DNA from: Prochlorococcus sp. AG-363-P06
GTDB lineage: Bacteria; Cyanobacteriota; Cyanobacteriia; PCC-6307; Cyanobiaceae
Assembly: GCA_003280025.1 (NCBI GenBank)
Contig: QCGD01000005.1
Coordinates: forward strand, 1 to 64,000
Direction: 5' to 3'
DNA length: 64,000 nucleotides
Shown here one piece after another: positions 25,867 to 36,104 of the stretch (position 1 is its first letter; each line of letters starts with the position of its first letter). A program made the translations under genes and the position numbers. The notes under the pieces were generated by a model that saw only the letters and a program-made list of their open reading frames with translations, did no database searches and had not been told where the DNA came from.

Positions 25867-26778
25867 TTATATTGAAATTCTAGTTACCCAATTATCATAG
25901 TCTTGAGAACGCCCTTCTGTTATTTCTATAAGTTTATTTTTTAACTTATTCATTACTGGTCTTTCAACATTTAATTCAGTTGATTCAATTTTTTTAACTG
26001 GTGTAATTTTTGCTGCTGTACCAGTAAGAAAAACTTCTTCTGCTATTAATAATTCTGTTTTATCAACAGGCCTTTCAATTACTTTTATACCAAATGATTT
26101 TGCTAATTCAATTACGCTAGCTCTAGTAATCCCTTCAAGGATATCCTGATCAACACCAGGAGTGATTAATTCTCCATTTCTTACAATAAATAAATTCATA
26201 CCGCTAGCTTCACTTACCTTACCGCTTGAATTTAATAGTAGGGCCTCATCAAAGCCCGATAAACTAGCTTCTGTTTTAGCTAATGAACTAGAAATATATG
26301 CTCCACTTATTTTTCCTCTCAATGGGAGTGATCTATCTTCTTGTCTAGTCCAACTACTCATTCTACAAGAAACACCCTCAGGGGATAGATAATCTCCTAG
26401 TTCAATACAATAAATAAAGAAATCAGTTTCAATATTGTGTAACCTTGGAGCTATACCTAAATCGCTTGTATAAACAAATGGTCTAATATAAATAGGTTTT
26501 TGTGGCTTGTTTCTTTTTATAACTTCTTCTAATGCGTTAAAAATATATTCTTCAGATAATTCAGTTAAGAGCAATTTTGCACTTTGAGATAATCTTTTTA
26601 TGTGTTTATCTGTTCTAAACAAAAGGAATTCTTCTTTATTAGAAGGGTTAGGTATCGCTCTCATCCCTCCAAAAGCAGCAGTACCGTAATGTAATGCATG
26701 TGTAGCTATTGATATTTTTGCTTCTTTAAATGGAATACATTTACCTTCGAACCAGGCGTATGGAAGAAATTCATGCAT
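25867..26778 (-). CDS. ilvE: Branched-chain amino acid aminotransferase
   Basis: Class IV PLP aminotransferase for the last step of Ile, Val and Leu synthesis. The start MHEFLPYAWFEGKCIPFKEA is the usual N-terminus; THALHYGTAAFGGMRA follows. The PLP lysine lies in PLRGKISGAYISSSLAK, and LLNSSGKVSEASGMNLFIV and EEVFLTGTAAKITPV complete the cofactor site. Length 303 is normal. It sits directly upstream of metH and divergent from cobN. Confidence 0.93.
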   Translation of the reverse strand: MHEFLPYAWFEGKCIPFKEAKISIATHALHYGTAAFGGMRAIPNPSNKEEFLLFRTDKHIKRLSQSAKLLLTELSEEYIFNALEEVIKRNKPQKPIYIRPFVYTSDLGIAPRLHNIETDFFIYCIELGDYLSPEGVSCRMSSWTRQEDRSLPLRGKISGAYISSSLAKTEASLSGFDEALLLNSSGKVSEASGMNLFIVRNGELITPGVDQDILEGITRASVIELAKSFGIKVIERPVDKTELLIAEEVFLTGTAAKITPVKKIESTELNVERPVMNKLKNKLIEITEGRSQDYDNWVTRISI

Positions 26779-26850
26779 ATTTAATTTATTTAATTGAGGT
26801 AAACTTGTTTTATCCTACTTACTTATTCTAAACCTTATTTATATATAAAA

Positions 26851-29800
26851 ATGCACAGGATATTAAATATAGCAGGAAATGAAAAGAATAAGGATGATTT
26901 AATAGAGCAACCAATCGCAGATTTTCTTTTTATAACAAGTGTCAAAGCTGATTTGAATCTCATATCAAGTCTTTTATTAGAAGATGAATTCGCTTCATTA
27001 AAAAATAATATAAGGGCTTTAGAAATTTCAAGTTTAAATTCCCCAGCACAAATAGATAATTATTTTTTAAAAACAGTTAATTATGCAAAAGTTGTCGTAC
27101 TACGATTATTCGGAGATAAAGGTACATGGAGTTATGGAATTGAACAACTTTTAAATTGGCATTCAGCTAATAATAAAAGGAGACTTATAATACTATCAGG
27201 TACCTTTGATCAGGAAGAATCCTTATGTGAATTAAGTAGCATTGATAAAAATACTGCATTAAACATATCTAAATTACTAAGATCTGGTGGATTAGATAAC
27301 TATAGAAAATTTCTTAATTCTCTAAATTATCTAAATGAGGAAGAAACATTAATTCCTGAGGAATTCTTGAATATTACTTTTTATTCAGATCCTTATTTAT
27401 ATGATTGGAATATCGAAAAGGGAGAAAAGATTGGAATAATATCCTATAAATCACTTTTTTTAGCCAATGAAATTGAAGTAAATGAAAAACTGAATTTGCA
27501 ATTAAGAAAATGCGGATTATCACCTAAAACAGTTTTTATTTCAACTCTTAAAGATCATAATATTCAACAGAAGTTAATAGACATTTTTAAAAAAGAAGAT
27601 GTAAAACTAATAATTACTACAACTTCATTTTCATCATCTCAAATAAAAAATAATTATTTTATTGAAAATTCAACAAATATTTTTACTTCTCTAAAAATAC
27701 CAATTTTACAGCTTCTTTCTTCTAATAGATCAAAAAATAATTGGTTAAATTCATCTATTGGAATGAATTCTTCGGATCTATTAATGCAAATAATTATTCC
27801 TGAATTTGATGGACGAATTACTACTTGTCCTTGTGCTTTTAAAGAAGTAATTTCAATCAAAAGTACACTTTACACAGAAATAACTAGCTATAAAGCAGAT
27901 AGCCTAGGTATTAAATGGATTTCAAAATTTGCAACAAATTATGTGAAACTTCAAAAGCTTAATAATTTTGATAAAAGAATTTGTTTAGTAATAAGTAATT
28001 ATCCAATAAAGAATGGAAGAATAGGAAATGGTGTTGGTCTTAATACACCATCTTCGATAATAAATATTCTCAACTGGTTAAAAGAAGAAGGCTACGACGT
28101 TGGATCTATTGAATTACCTCAAGAGTCTTCTTTATTAATGTCTATGCTTATAAAAACTAGAACTAATGACATTGAATCTCAAAATAATAAACCACTAGAC
28201 TATTTACCACTTACTAAATATTTAAAATACTGGAAGTATTTAGAAATTGAGCCGAAAAATCTTATTGTTAAACGTTGGGGGCAACCATCTGATGCAATCG
28301 ATCTTGAACTTCAAGGCTTCTCAATAAATGGACTTAAATTTGGAAAAATAACATTATTGATTCAACCTCAAAGAGGATATGAATCTGACACTGATAGAGA
28401 TATTCATTCGCCTGATCTTCCACCTCCTCATAGATATTTGGCACAATATTATTGGATAGAAAATGTTTTTAAAGCAAATGCTATATGCCATATAGGAAAA
28501 CACGGTACCGTTGAATGGTTACCTGGCAAATCTATAGGTCTCAGCAATAAATGTTTCCCAAATATTATTTGTCCTGCTATACCAAATATATATCCCTTTA
28601 TCGTAAATGATCCTGGTGAAGGATCCCAAGCTAAAAGAAGAACAGCTGCTACAATTATTGATCATTTAACCCCTCCCTTGGATAGGTCAGAATTATATGG
28701 AAAATATTCAATTTTGGAAAATTATTTAGACGAATATTTTGAAGCAAAATTATTAAATTCTAGTCGTATAGAAATAATAGAAAAATCTATTTTTGAAATA
28801 ATTAAAAAAGATTTTAGTGAAATAACATTAAAGAATAAAAACAATCAAATAGAGGAAATTGATTCCTTTCTATGCCAAATTAAAGAAACTCAAATTAGAA
28901 CAGGTCTGCATGTTTTTGGCAATAGGCAGAATTACATTGATGAAATAAATTTATTCTTATGTATTGCTAGAGTTCCAACGTCATCTCGAATTGGTATTGT
29001 TCAATATATAGCTAAAAATTTAAAATTAGATTTGAACCCTTGGACCAATAATTATGATCAGCAGTTAAGTAAAAAAGATAAAAGAATAATATCGGCTTTT
29101 TCAAAGAAAAAAATTTTAAACTTTAGAATGAGTATTGAGTTTTTGGAACAACAAGCAAAGTATCTAATATATTTATTTTTTTATAAAAATAAAGTCAAAT
29201 TAATTAATTTAGATAAATATGAAAATCAAAAAATAATAGATTATTTTTTTAATGATGAAAAACATAATGATTATTTTTTATTATTAAAAGATGAGATTCT
29301 TAAACCAATAATTAATTCGTCCTATAATGAGAAATTATCATTTATTAATTCATTAAATGGTCAATATGTAAAAAGTGGACCATCTGGAGCTCCTACGAGA
29401 GGTAAAACTGAAGCTTTACCAACTGGCAAAAATTTCTTCTCTGTTGATTCTAGAGGACTGCCAACTGAATCAGCATGGATTGTGGGTTGTAAATCTGCGT
29501 CACAAATACTTGATTTATATAAACTTGATAATGGAGAAGATTTAAAAAATATAGCAATTTCTGTATGGGCAACATCGACTATGAGAAATGGTGGAGAAGA
29601 TATTTGCCAAATACTATATTTATTAGGTGTTCAACCTATTTGGGATGGAGCTTCAAGGAGAGTAATTGATTTAGAAATTATTCCTTTAACTATTCTCGAT
29701 AGGCCAAGGGTTGATGTTACTTTAAGGATATCGGGCATGTTTAGAGATGCATTTCCTCAGTTAGTTAAATTGACATCTAAAGCAATAAATCTTGTTTCTA

Positions 29801-30588
29801 ATCTTAATGAGAATTATGAATTTAATCCTCTTGCTGGAGCATTAAAAGATGGCGACCCTATTAACCGTATATTTGGATCAGCTCCAGGTTCATATGGAGC
29901 TGGTCTACAGGAACTAATATCAAATTCTAATTGGGAAAATATTGATGATTTTGGAGAATCTTTTCTTAATTGGAGTAAGTGGATTTACCAAGATAATATT
30001 GAACCGTTAGAGGATAAAAAATCATTAGAAAATGCACTTAAAAATGTTCAATTAGTCGTTCATAACCAAGATAATAAAGAACATGATATCTTAGATTCTG
30101 ATGATTATTATCAGTTTCAAGGTGGTTTATCTTCAGCAATTAAAAAAATAAGTGGTAAATTTCCTGAAATTTATCATGGAGATTTATCTAAATTTGGATT
30201 GTCTAAAATTTCAAAATTAAAAGATGAAATTAATAAAGTTGTTATATCAAGAATTCTTAACCCTAAATGGATAAATGGAATGAAGGATAATGGATATAAA
30301 GGAGCTTTTGAATTCTCAGCTACACTAGATTACTTATATGCTTTTGATGCCACTACAGAAGTTGTATCAGATTGGTGTTATAAGGAAGTTTATAAATCAT
30401 GGTTATGTGATAAAGAACTTATGAATTTCTTTTTAGAGAACAATCCATGGGCTTTAAGAGATATTTCACAAAGATTACTAGAAATTATCAATAGGAAAAT
30501 GTGGAAAAATTGTTCTTCTGATGTTGTTGAAAATTTAAAGCAGATAATTATTAATACTGATTCTATAATTGAAAAAAATTTATTTTAA
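26851..30588 (+). CDS. cobN: Cobaltochelatase CobN subunit
   Basis: CobN is the large subunit of the ATP-dependent enzyme that inserts cobalt into hydrogenobyrinate a,c-diamide in aerobic-type B12 synthesis. The 1245 residues show family landmarks: GNGVGLNTPSS, QPQRGYESD with HSPDLPPPHRYLAQYYW, HIGKHGTVEWLPGKS, GPSGAPTRGKTEALPTGKNF and FGSAPGSYGAGLQ. The related magnesium chelatase subunit ChlH shares this fold, but the size and these motifs favour CobN. It ends 1 base before the convergent PHP gene. Confidence 0.92.
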   Translation: MHRILNIAGNEKNKDDLIEQPIADFLFITSVKADLNLISSLLLEDEFASLKNNIRALEISSLNSPAQIDNYFLKTVNYAKVVVLRLFGDKGTWSYGIEQLLNWHSANNKRRLIILSGTFDQEESLCELSSIDKNTALNISKLLRSGGLDNYRKFLNSLNYLNEEETLIPEEFLNITFYSDPYLYDWNIEKGEKIGIISYKSLFLANEIEVNEKLNLQLRKCGLSPKTVFISTLKDHNIQQKLIDIFKKEDVKLIITTTSFSSSQIKNNYFIENSTNIFTSLKIPILQLLSSNRSKNNWLNSSIGMNSSDLLMQIIIPEFDGRITTCPCAFKEVISIKSTLYTEITSYKADSLGIKWISKFATNYVKLQKLNNFDKRICLVISNYPIKNGRIGNGVGLNTPSSIINILNWLKEEGYDVGSIELPQESSLLMSMLIKTRTNDIESQNNKPLDYLPLTKYLKYWKYLEIEPKNLIVKRWGQPSDAIDLELQGFSINGLKFGKITLLIQPQRGYESDTDRDIHSPDLPPPHRYLAQYYWIENVFKANAICHIGKHGTVEWLPGKSIGLSNKCFPNIICPAIPNIYPFIVNDPGEGSQAKRRTAATIIDHLTPPLDRSELYGKYSILENYLDEYFEAKLLNSSRIEIIEKSIFEIIKKDFSEITLKNKNNQIEEIDSFLCQIKETQIRTGLHVFGNRQNYIDEINLFLCIARVPTSSRIGIVQYIAKNLKLDLNPWTNNYDQQLSKKDKRIISAFSKKKILNFRMSIEFLEQQAKYLIYLFFYKNKVKLINLDKYENQKIIDYFFNDEKHNDYFLLLKDEILKPIINSSYNEKLSFINSLNGQYVKSGPSGAPTRGKTEALPTGKNFFSVDSRGLPTESAWIVGCKSASQILDLYKLDNGEDLKNIAISVWATSTMRNGGEDICQILYLLGVQPIWDGASRRVIDLEIIPLTILDRPRVDVTLRISGMFRDAFPQLVKLTSKAINLVSNLNENYEFNPLAGALKDGDPINRIFGSAPGSYGAGLQELISNSNWENIDDFGESFLNWSKWIYQDNIEPLEDKKSLENALKNVQLVVHNQDNKEHDILDSDDYYQFQGGLSSAIKKISGKFPEIYHGDLSKFGLSKISKLKDEINKVVISRILNPKWINGMKDNGYKGAFEFSATLDYLYAFDATTEVVSDWCYKEVYKSWLCDKELMNFFLENNPWALRDISQRLLEIINRKMWKNCSSDVVENLKQIIINTDSIIEKNLF

Positions 30589-30589
30589 G

Positions 30590-31237
30590 CTATCTTCCTA
30601 AAAGTGAAAGACCATGACTATCAGTTCCACAAGATTTAAGCATCGAATACTTATCAGTTAATTTATCTATTTGTGAACATACAAATAAACTTGGCTTCCA
30701 TTTTTGGTTTAGTTCATAATCATACCAAACCTCTATTCCATCCAAGCCTTGTTTCTTAGCCTCTGGAATTAATTTAAAAAAAGGAATTCTATACCTTGCT
30801 GGATGTGCTAGAAATGATAATCCTCCCGCTAAACTTATTGCCTTAGTAACACAATTAATTTGCAAATCATTTCCTATTGGAGACTCTCCTAGAATATATG
30901 GATAAAGATATTTACTTTTTATATCAATTCCTAAACCAATTACATGCACTAAGCAACCAAGTATTAAACAATTAATTTCTATTCCAGAAACTATTTTAAT
31001 TGAATCTGCAGGATATTTGGAAACTATATTATTTTTTTCTATGTATTCGTGGGCTTTAATTGTGTGATGGTCTGTTATAGCTATAAATTTTAAGTTATTT
31101 TTATATGCCTGATCTAAAATTTCCTCTACGCCTAAGCTTCCATCACTATATATACTATGACAGTGAAAATTTACATTCTTTGGACAACTGTATTGATTAA
31201 TTTTCGAAGTTAATTTTATTAATTCTTCCTTATTCAT
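30590..31237 (-). CDS. PHP-domain phosphoesterase family protein
   Basis: The polymerase-and-histidinol-phosphatase fold is shown by FHCHSIYSDGSLGVEEIL (metal histidines near residue 25) and IAITDHHTIKAHEYIE, with GLSFLAHPARYR and GTDSHG later. These residues bind two or three metals and hydrolyse phosphoesters. Closest known types are the TrpH/RNase AM-like short PHP proteins (215 residues here); the true substrate is unknown. Its start overlaps the end of hemJ by 8 bases, so the two are probably co-translated. Confidence 0.85.
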   Translation of the reverse strand: MNKEELIKLTSKINQYSCPKNVNFHCHSIYSDGSLGVEEILDQAYKNNLKFIAITDHHTIKAHEYIEKNNIVSKYPADSIKIVSGIEINCLILGCLVHVIGLGIDIKSKYLYPYILGESPIGNDLQINCVTKAISLAGGLSFLAHPARYRIPFFKLIPEAKKQGLDGIEVWYDYELNQKWKPSLFVCSQIDKLTDKYSMLKSCGTDSHGLSLLGR

Positions 31238-31796
31238 TCTTTATTTTTTGTTCATTTTTCTTCCTGATTTTTGCATATAACTGTATTGAAGCAAGCATAA
31301 AAATAATAAGACCAACTATGCTCCATGTTGCAATACTAGTAGGAAAGTTATTTTTAAAAATAACTAAAAGTACAATTATAAATAATAATAATGTAGGCAA
31401 TTCATTTAATAATCTAAGATTTTTAGCTGAAATGTTAGATGTGCCATTTTGTAATGAATTCATTATTTTATAACAAAAATAATGATAAATTACTAAACCT
31501 AAAACAAAAGAAATTTTTATTTGAAGCCATTTCTCAGTTAGCCAACTAGGCTGCATAATAACCATACATATAGCCATACTTAAGGCTAATATCATGCCAG
31601 GTGTTGTAATAATATTAGCTAATCTTTTTTCCATCAATGTATATTGATTGTTGAAAGCAATTTTTAATTCATGTTCCATAGATCTTGATTCTTCATGATA
31701 TATAAATAGCCTTACCAAATAAAATAAACCAGAGAACCAAACGATTACTCCAATTATGTGAAGTGATTTAAACCAGAGATATGCTTCGGCTGTCAA
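31230..31796 (-). CDS. hemJ: Protoporphyrinogen IX oxidase HemJ
   Basis: HemJ (UPF0093) oxidises protoporphyrinogen IX in haem and chlorophyll synthesis in most cyanobacteria. The 188-residue protein has four hydrophobic spans and the key N-terminal histidine in LHIIGVIVWFSGLFYLVRLF, followed by YHEES. MEKRLANIITTPGMILAL and LQIKISFVLGLVIYHYFCY also match. It is a membrane protein. No hemG or hemY is in the window. Confidence 0.88.
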   Translation of the reverse strand: MTAEAYLWFKSLHIIGVIVWFSGLFYLVRLFIYHEESRSMEHELKIAFNNQYTLMEKRLANIITTPGMILALSMAICMVIMQPSWLTEKWLQIKISFVLGLVIYHYFCYKIMNSLQNGTSNISAKNLRLLNELPTLLLFIIVLLVIFKNNFPTSIATWSIVGLIIFMLASIQLYAKIRKKNEQKIKNE

Positions 31797-31883
31797 ATTA
31801 GTAAATTATATTAAAAAAACTATTTTTAATATAAATAAAATTATCAATATCAAGAATTCTATTTTTTAAAATTTAATTAATGT

Positions 31884-33842
31884 TTATATCTCATGAAAAT
31901 AGTCATAAATTTCATCTGCTGTGTTTTTTCCAAGTCCTTTAACTTTTGATAATTCTTCTTTGCTCGCAATTCTAATCGCATCTATTGATTTGAAATGTTG
32001 TAGTAATTCTTTTATTCTTGATGGCCCCAAACCAACTATCTGAGAAAGTTGAGATCTGTTCATTCTTTTAGACCTTTTATTTCTATGAAAAGAAAGAGCA
32101 AATCTGTGAGCTTCATCTCTGATCCTTCTTAGAAGAAGTACTCCTTTTTGATTTTGATCTGTATTAAGTGGTTTAGAGATTCCTGGTATGAATATTTCTT
32201 CATTTTTTTTTGCCAATGAACATATAGTTACTTCTTCCTCAAGGTTTAATTCTATTAAAGCTTTTATAGCTGCATTTAATTGCCCTTTTCCACCATCAAT
32301 CATTATTAAATCAGGCCAGTCTGAAAATAGTTCATTACTTAATTTACTATTTTTTTTATCCCTAAATATTGAAAAATCTCCACCATTATTTTTAAATCTC
32401 GACCATTTTCTAAACCTTCTAAGAATTACTTCATATATTGAAGCGAAATCATCGCTATGACCTAAAAATACGTTTGAATCTTTTATCTTATATTTTCTAT
32501 AATTTTGTTTCGATGGAATTCCGTCAATAAAAACTACTTGTGAGGCTACAGGATCTGTTCCTTGTATATGACTAATATCATATCCTTCAATTCTCTTTGG
32601 CTGATCACTTAATTCAAGAATTTGTGTAAGATCTTCAATTGCTAATTCATTATCTTGAATACCATTTAATATTCTATCTAGTTCTAGTTTGGCATTTTTT
32701 AAAACCATCTCTACAGTTGCATATTTTTTATTCCTTTTTGGGTTTATTAGTTTAACTTTCTTTTTCCTTAACTCAGTTAGCCAATCTTCTAAAGTTGTTT
32801 GTTTTGGAAGTTTTTGTTGCAGAAGTATTTCTGATGGAATTTCAACTCCTTCTACATTCATATAATGTTCTTCTAAAACTCTTTGTAAAATAAGAATCTC
32901 ATCTTGATTATTTAACTTTTGACTGTATCCAATTCTTCCAATCAGTTTCCCAGACCTCATTTGAAAAATCTGAATACTAGCTACATTTTTTTCAGATACT
33001 ATTCCAAAAATATCTCTATTAACAGATGAATCTGGAATAGATATTTTTTGTGATTCAGTTAATAACTTTAAACCTGAAATTTGATCTCTTACTTTTGCTG
33101 CTTTTTCATAATCTAACTCATTTGAGTATTGGAACATTTTTTTTTCTAAAAAAACTTCTAAGTCATTATTCCTTCCCTGAAATATCATAGATACTTGTTT
33201 CATTGTTTTTTTATAGTCCTCAGAAGAAATTATTTCTTGACATACACCTGGACATCTACCTATGGAGTAATTCAAACATGTTCTATCTTTATAAACGGGC
33301 CTAGGTCTTTGTCTAAGAGGAAATATTTTTTTTATAGTAAATAATGTTTTTCTTAACACCCCTACATCAACATAGGGGCCATAATATCTATCTAGTTTAT
33401 TTCTATTTCTTCTTCTTCTTGTAATAAATATTCTTGGATATTTCTCACTCCAAGTTATACAAAGATATGGATATTTCTTATCATCTTTTAAAAGAATATT
33501 GAAATATGGTTTGTTTGTTTTTATTAAATTTGACTCTAAATTTAAAGCTTCATATTCACTATCAGTAATTATAATTTCAATTTCAGTTATTTGTCGTACC
33601 ATTAAATTTAGTCTTGGTGTTAAATCTAAAAAGTTATTAAAGTAACTGCTTACTCTGCTCCGAAGAGTTTTTGATTTCCCTATATAAAGTAAATTATTAT
33701 CTATATCCTTAAAAAGATAACATCCAGAAGATTTAGGTATTTCAGATAATCTTGATTTCAATAACTCTTTATTATTTATTAATTTATATTCAATCTTAAA
33801 ATTATATTTATTATCAATTTTCTTGATAGAGGGATTACTCAT
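31884..33842 (-). CDS. uvrC: Excinuclease ABC subunit C
   Basis: UvrC makes both incisions around a DNA lesion in nucleotide excision repair. The 652 residues include the GIY-YIG nuclease near residue 40 (SGCYLFKDIDNNLLYIGKSK), a cysteine cluster CLNYSIGRCPGVC, the UVR motif (LDYEKAAKVRDQISGLK), the RNase H-like 5' nuclease domain (EGYDISHIQGTDPVAS), and C-terminal helix-hairpin-helix repeats (VGLGPSRIKELL, VKGLGKNTADEI). All active sites are present. No SOS box is visible upstream: the flavin reductase-like gene ends 9 bases away. Confidence 0.96.
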   Translation of the reverse strand: MSNPSIKKIDNKYNFKIEYKLINNKELLKSRLSEIPKSSGCYLFKDIDNNLLYIGKSKTLRSRVSSYFNNFLDLTPRLNLMVRQITEIEIIITDSEYEALNLESNLIKTNKPYFNILLKDDKKYPYLCITWSEKYPRIFITRRRRNRNKLDRYYGPYVDVGVLRKTLFTIKKIFPLRQRPRPVYKDRTCLNYSIGRCPGVCQEIISSEDYKKTMKQVSMIFQGRNNDLEVFLEKKMFQYSNELDYEKAAKVRDQISGLKLLTESQKISIPDSSVNRDIFGIVSEKNVASIQIFQMRSGKLIGRIGYSQKLNNQDEILILQRVLEEHYMNVEGVEIPSEILLQQKLPKQTTLEDWLTELRKKKVKLINPKRNKKYATVEMVLKNAKLELDRILNGIQDNELAIEDLTQILELSDQPKRIEGYDISHIQGTDPVASQVVFIDGIPSKQNYRKYKIKDSNVFLGHSDDFASIYEVILRRFRKWSRFKNNGGDFSIFRDKKNSKLSNELFSDWPDLIMIDGGKGQLNAAIKALIELNLEEEVTICSLAKKNEEIFIPGISKPLNTDQNQKGVLLLRRIRDEAHRFALSFHRNKRSKRMNRSQLSQIVGLGPSRIKELLQHFKSIDAIRIASKEELSKVKGLGKNTADEIYDYFHEI

Positions 33843-33851
33843 TTATATTTG

Positions 33852-34340
33852 TTAGCCTCCATAATTCCATCCAGTAGAACTTAGATTAAGGGAATCTACA
33901 TCATTATTTAAATATGCAGATAGAACTTCCCCTACAAAAACTGTATGATCTCCATATTTAACATCCCCAACAACTTTACATTCAACTCCACCAACACTAT
34001 CAACTAATATTGGTAAACCTAATTCGCCTAAATTAAATTCTACAGATTCAAATCTTCCTCCCAATGCCTTTTGAGGTTTAAAAAAAACAGCTGCTAGATC
34101 TTTCTGATCACTTTTTAGAACATTTAGTGAAAACTTATTTGTGGAATTTATTATTTCATGACTTGCCCCCTCTGCCCTAACTGCCATAACAACAAGAGGA
34201 GGATTAAATGATCCTTGCGTTACCCAACTAGCTGTGAATCCATTTACTTCATCTTTCTCTTCGTCTCTCACTCCACAAATAAATAGACCGTGAGGTATTT
34301 TTCTTAATAAGATTTTTTTTGCTTCTTGATTTAATGTCAT
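33852..34340 (-). CDS. Flavin reductase-like FMN-binding protein
   Basis: The 162-residue protein has the flavin reductase fold: GLFICGVRDEE, then NGFTASWVTQGSFNPPLVVM, and FSLNVLKSDQKDLAAVFFKP. This family binds FMN and can reduce flavins with NAD(P)H; in cyanobacteria the related domain also forms the C-terminus of flavodiiron proteins. Here it stands alone, so the electron acceptor is unknown. It lies 9 bases upstream of uvrC, likely in one transcript. Confidence 0.8.
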   Translation of the reverse strand: MTLNQEAKKILLRKIPHGLFICGVRDEEKDEVNGFTASWVTQGSFNPPLVVMAVRAEGASHEIINSTNKFSLNVLKSDQKDLAAVFFKPQKALGGRFESVEFNLGELGLPILVDSVGGVECKVVGDVKYGDHTVFVGEVLSAYLNNDVDSLNLSSTGWNYGG

Positions 34341-34399
34341 AATTAATTTAACTAATATATTTATTTTAACTAAATATCTTATTTGATCATAATAAAATT

Positions 34400-34873
34400 A
34401 TGAAAATACTTTATCCAGGTACATTTGATCCATTAACAAATGGTCATCTAGATTTGATACAAAGGGCAGAAAAGTTATTTGGAAATGTAGTTGTAGCCGT
34501 TTTAGAAAATACTAATAAAACACCAACATTTGATTTAAACAAAAGAATCTTGCAAATAAGAACATCCTTGTCACATTTATCTAATATTGAAGTTATTTCT
34601 TATACAGGTCTTACTGTTGATTGCGCAAAAGATGTAAAAGCTAATATTATTTTGAGAGGTTTAAGAGCAATGAGTGACTTTGAATATGAGCTTCAAATAG
34701 CTCATACTAATAAATCTCTTAATACAGAAATTGAAACTATTTTTCTTTCTACTAATACAAATTATAGTTTCCTGAGTAGTTCTCTTGTAAAAGAAGTTGC
34801 AAAATTTGGTGGAGAAATAAGTCATATGGTACCTTTATGTGTAGAAAAAGACTTAAAGGAATATTTCAACTAA
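34400..34873 (+). CDS. coaD: Phosphopantetheine adenylyltransferase
   Basis: CoaD adds AMP to 4'-phosphopantetheine, the penultimate step of coenzyme A synthesis. The nucleotidyltransferase motif [13 protein letters not shown] (residues 7-19) carries the TNGH signature; [18 protein letters not shown] and the [14 protein letters not shown] end-motif match. Length 157 is typical of the hexameric bacterial enzyme. It is convergent with the carboxypeptidase gene, 3 bases apart. Confidence 0.95.
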   Translation: MKILYPGTFDPLTNGHLDLIQRAEKLFGNVVVAVLENTNKTPTFDLNKRILQIRTSLSHLSNIEVISYTGLTVDCAKDVKANIILRGLRAMSDFEYELQIAHTNKSLNTEIETIFLSTNTNYSFLSSSLVKEVAKFGGEISHMVPLCVEKDLKEYFN

Positions 34874-34876
34874 ATT

Positions 34877-36097
34877 TTATTTACATTTTTCCAACTTATA
34901 AATTTCACTTAAAAGGTTAAAAGCCTTGTTTTTATCTATGTATTCAGAATTTTGAATAATGCTAATAATTGTGGGTTCCTTATCTTTATATAAATAGCCA
35001 GATAATGCATAAACATTTGAAAGAGTTCCTGTTTTGCCGAAAAATTTACCAGCTAAATGTGAATCTTTTAATTTATTAGCTAAGGTTCCTCTTACTCCTA
35101 AAACGGATAGAGAAGCTTGATAAGTATTAAAATCTTTTGAATATCTCATCTTTTCTAAAAATAATGCAATTAATTTCGTTGTAACCTTATTTTCTCTAGA
35201 TAAACCGCTAGCATCTGCAAAATTTGTATTACTAGTTGGAAGACCTTTAATTCTTAACCAATTTTTCAATTCATCATAGGTCCTTTTATTCCATGTATTT
35301 GAAGCATTTTTAAAAAGTGATTCTGCTGTAAAATTATGGCTTTCCGCATTCGCTAAGGTTAATAATGAAACTATAGGATTTGAATATATAGTATAAATTT
35401 CTTTTGTATTTCTTAAATAAAATAATTTATTAAAGTCAAAATTATTTATTTTTATATTTGAAGAAGGATATTTATCCTTTAAATATTTTCTAATTAAATT
35501 ATTTAATGTGAAAATATTATCATAATTCTTACTATTACTTTCTATTGCTAAAGTTGTTATTGGTGCGCCATATTCATATATTTTATCTGTTTTTGTCCAT
35601 CCTTTAGGCCAATAATATTTGGAATTAATTTCTACAATATTAATATTAATATTTTTATTATATTTAATATATGAAATTAGTTTATAGATTTCAGAATAAC
35701 TAAGATCAGGATCGCCTTTACCAATCAAATAATACTCATCATTCCTTCCTTTTATTAACTGGGTTATTAAATTATTATTTATTTTAGACTTAGTTAATAC
35801 ATAAGAAGAGGAAAATAGTTTTTGATTTGATGCAGGTACTTTTAGTTTTTCTTGATTATAAGAACTTATTATTGAACCATTTTTTATAATAGTTACACTA
35901 AAACTACTATCTAATTTTTTTTCTAATAATTCATCATAATTATTGCATTTTTTTTTATTCGTTATTATTACTGGGGATTTAAAATAAATATTATTTAAAA
36001 AACTTATCTTTTTATTGATTAGAAAATATCTTAATAAAAATGGAAAAGTCGATATTACTAAAATAAATACAATTAATTTATTATAATTTTTTTTCAC
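34877..36097 (-). CDS. dacB: D-alanyl-D-alanine carboxypeptidase / endopeptidase, PBP4 (DacB) family
   Basis: Class C-type penicillin-binding protein that trims peptidoglycan peptides in the periplasm. An N-terminal hydrophobic segment (LIVFILVISTFPFLLRYFLI) is a signal or anchor. The active-site SxxK is in VPASNQKLFSSS (near residue 94), a SGLSREN motif stands where SxN is expected, and KTGT is in GKFFGKTGTLSNVY. At 406 residues it is shorter than E. coli DacB (477), mostly from a smaller insert between the first two motifs. Confidence 0.85.
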   Translation of the reverse strand: MKKNYNKLIVFILVISTFPFLLRYFLINKKISFLNNIYFKSPVIITNKKKCNNYDELLEKKLDSSFSVTIIKNGSIISSYNQEKLKVPASNQKLFSSSYVLTKSKINNNLITQLIKGRNDEYYLIGKGDPDLSYSEIYKLISYIKYNKNININIVEINSKYYWPKGWTKTDKIYEYGAPITTLAIESNSKNYDNIFTLNNLIRKYLKDKYPSSNIKINNFDFNKLFYLRNTKEIYTIYSNPIVSLLTLANAESHNFTAESLFKNASNTWNKRTYDELKNWLRIKGLPTSNTNFADASGLSRENKVTTKLIALFLEKMRYSKDFNTYQASLSVLGVRGTLANKLKDSHLAGKFFGKTGTLSNVYALSGYLYKDKEPTIISIIQNSEYIDKNKAFNLLSEIYKLEKCK

Positions 36098-36104
36098 ATT
36101 TAAA

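Noticed and set aside
22280-26850. Cobalamin riboswitch near metH or cobN
   Set aside because: The upstream gaps are 20 and 72 bases, too short for the known element, and no B12-box pattern was seen.
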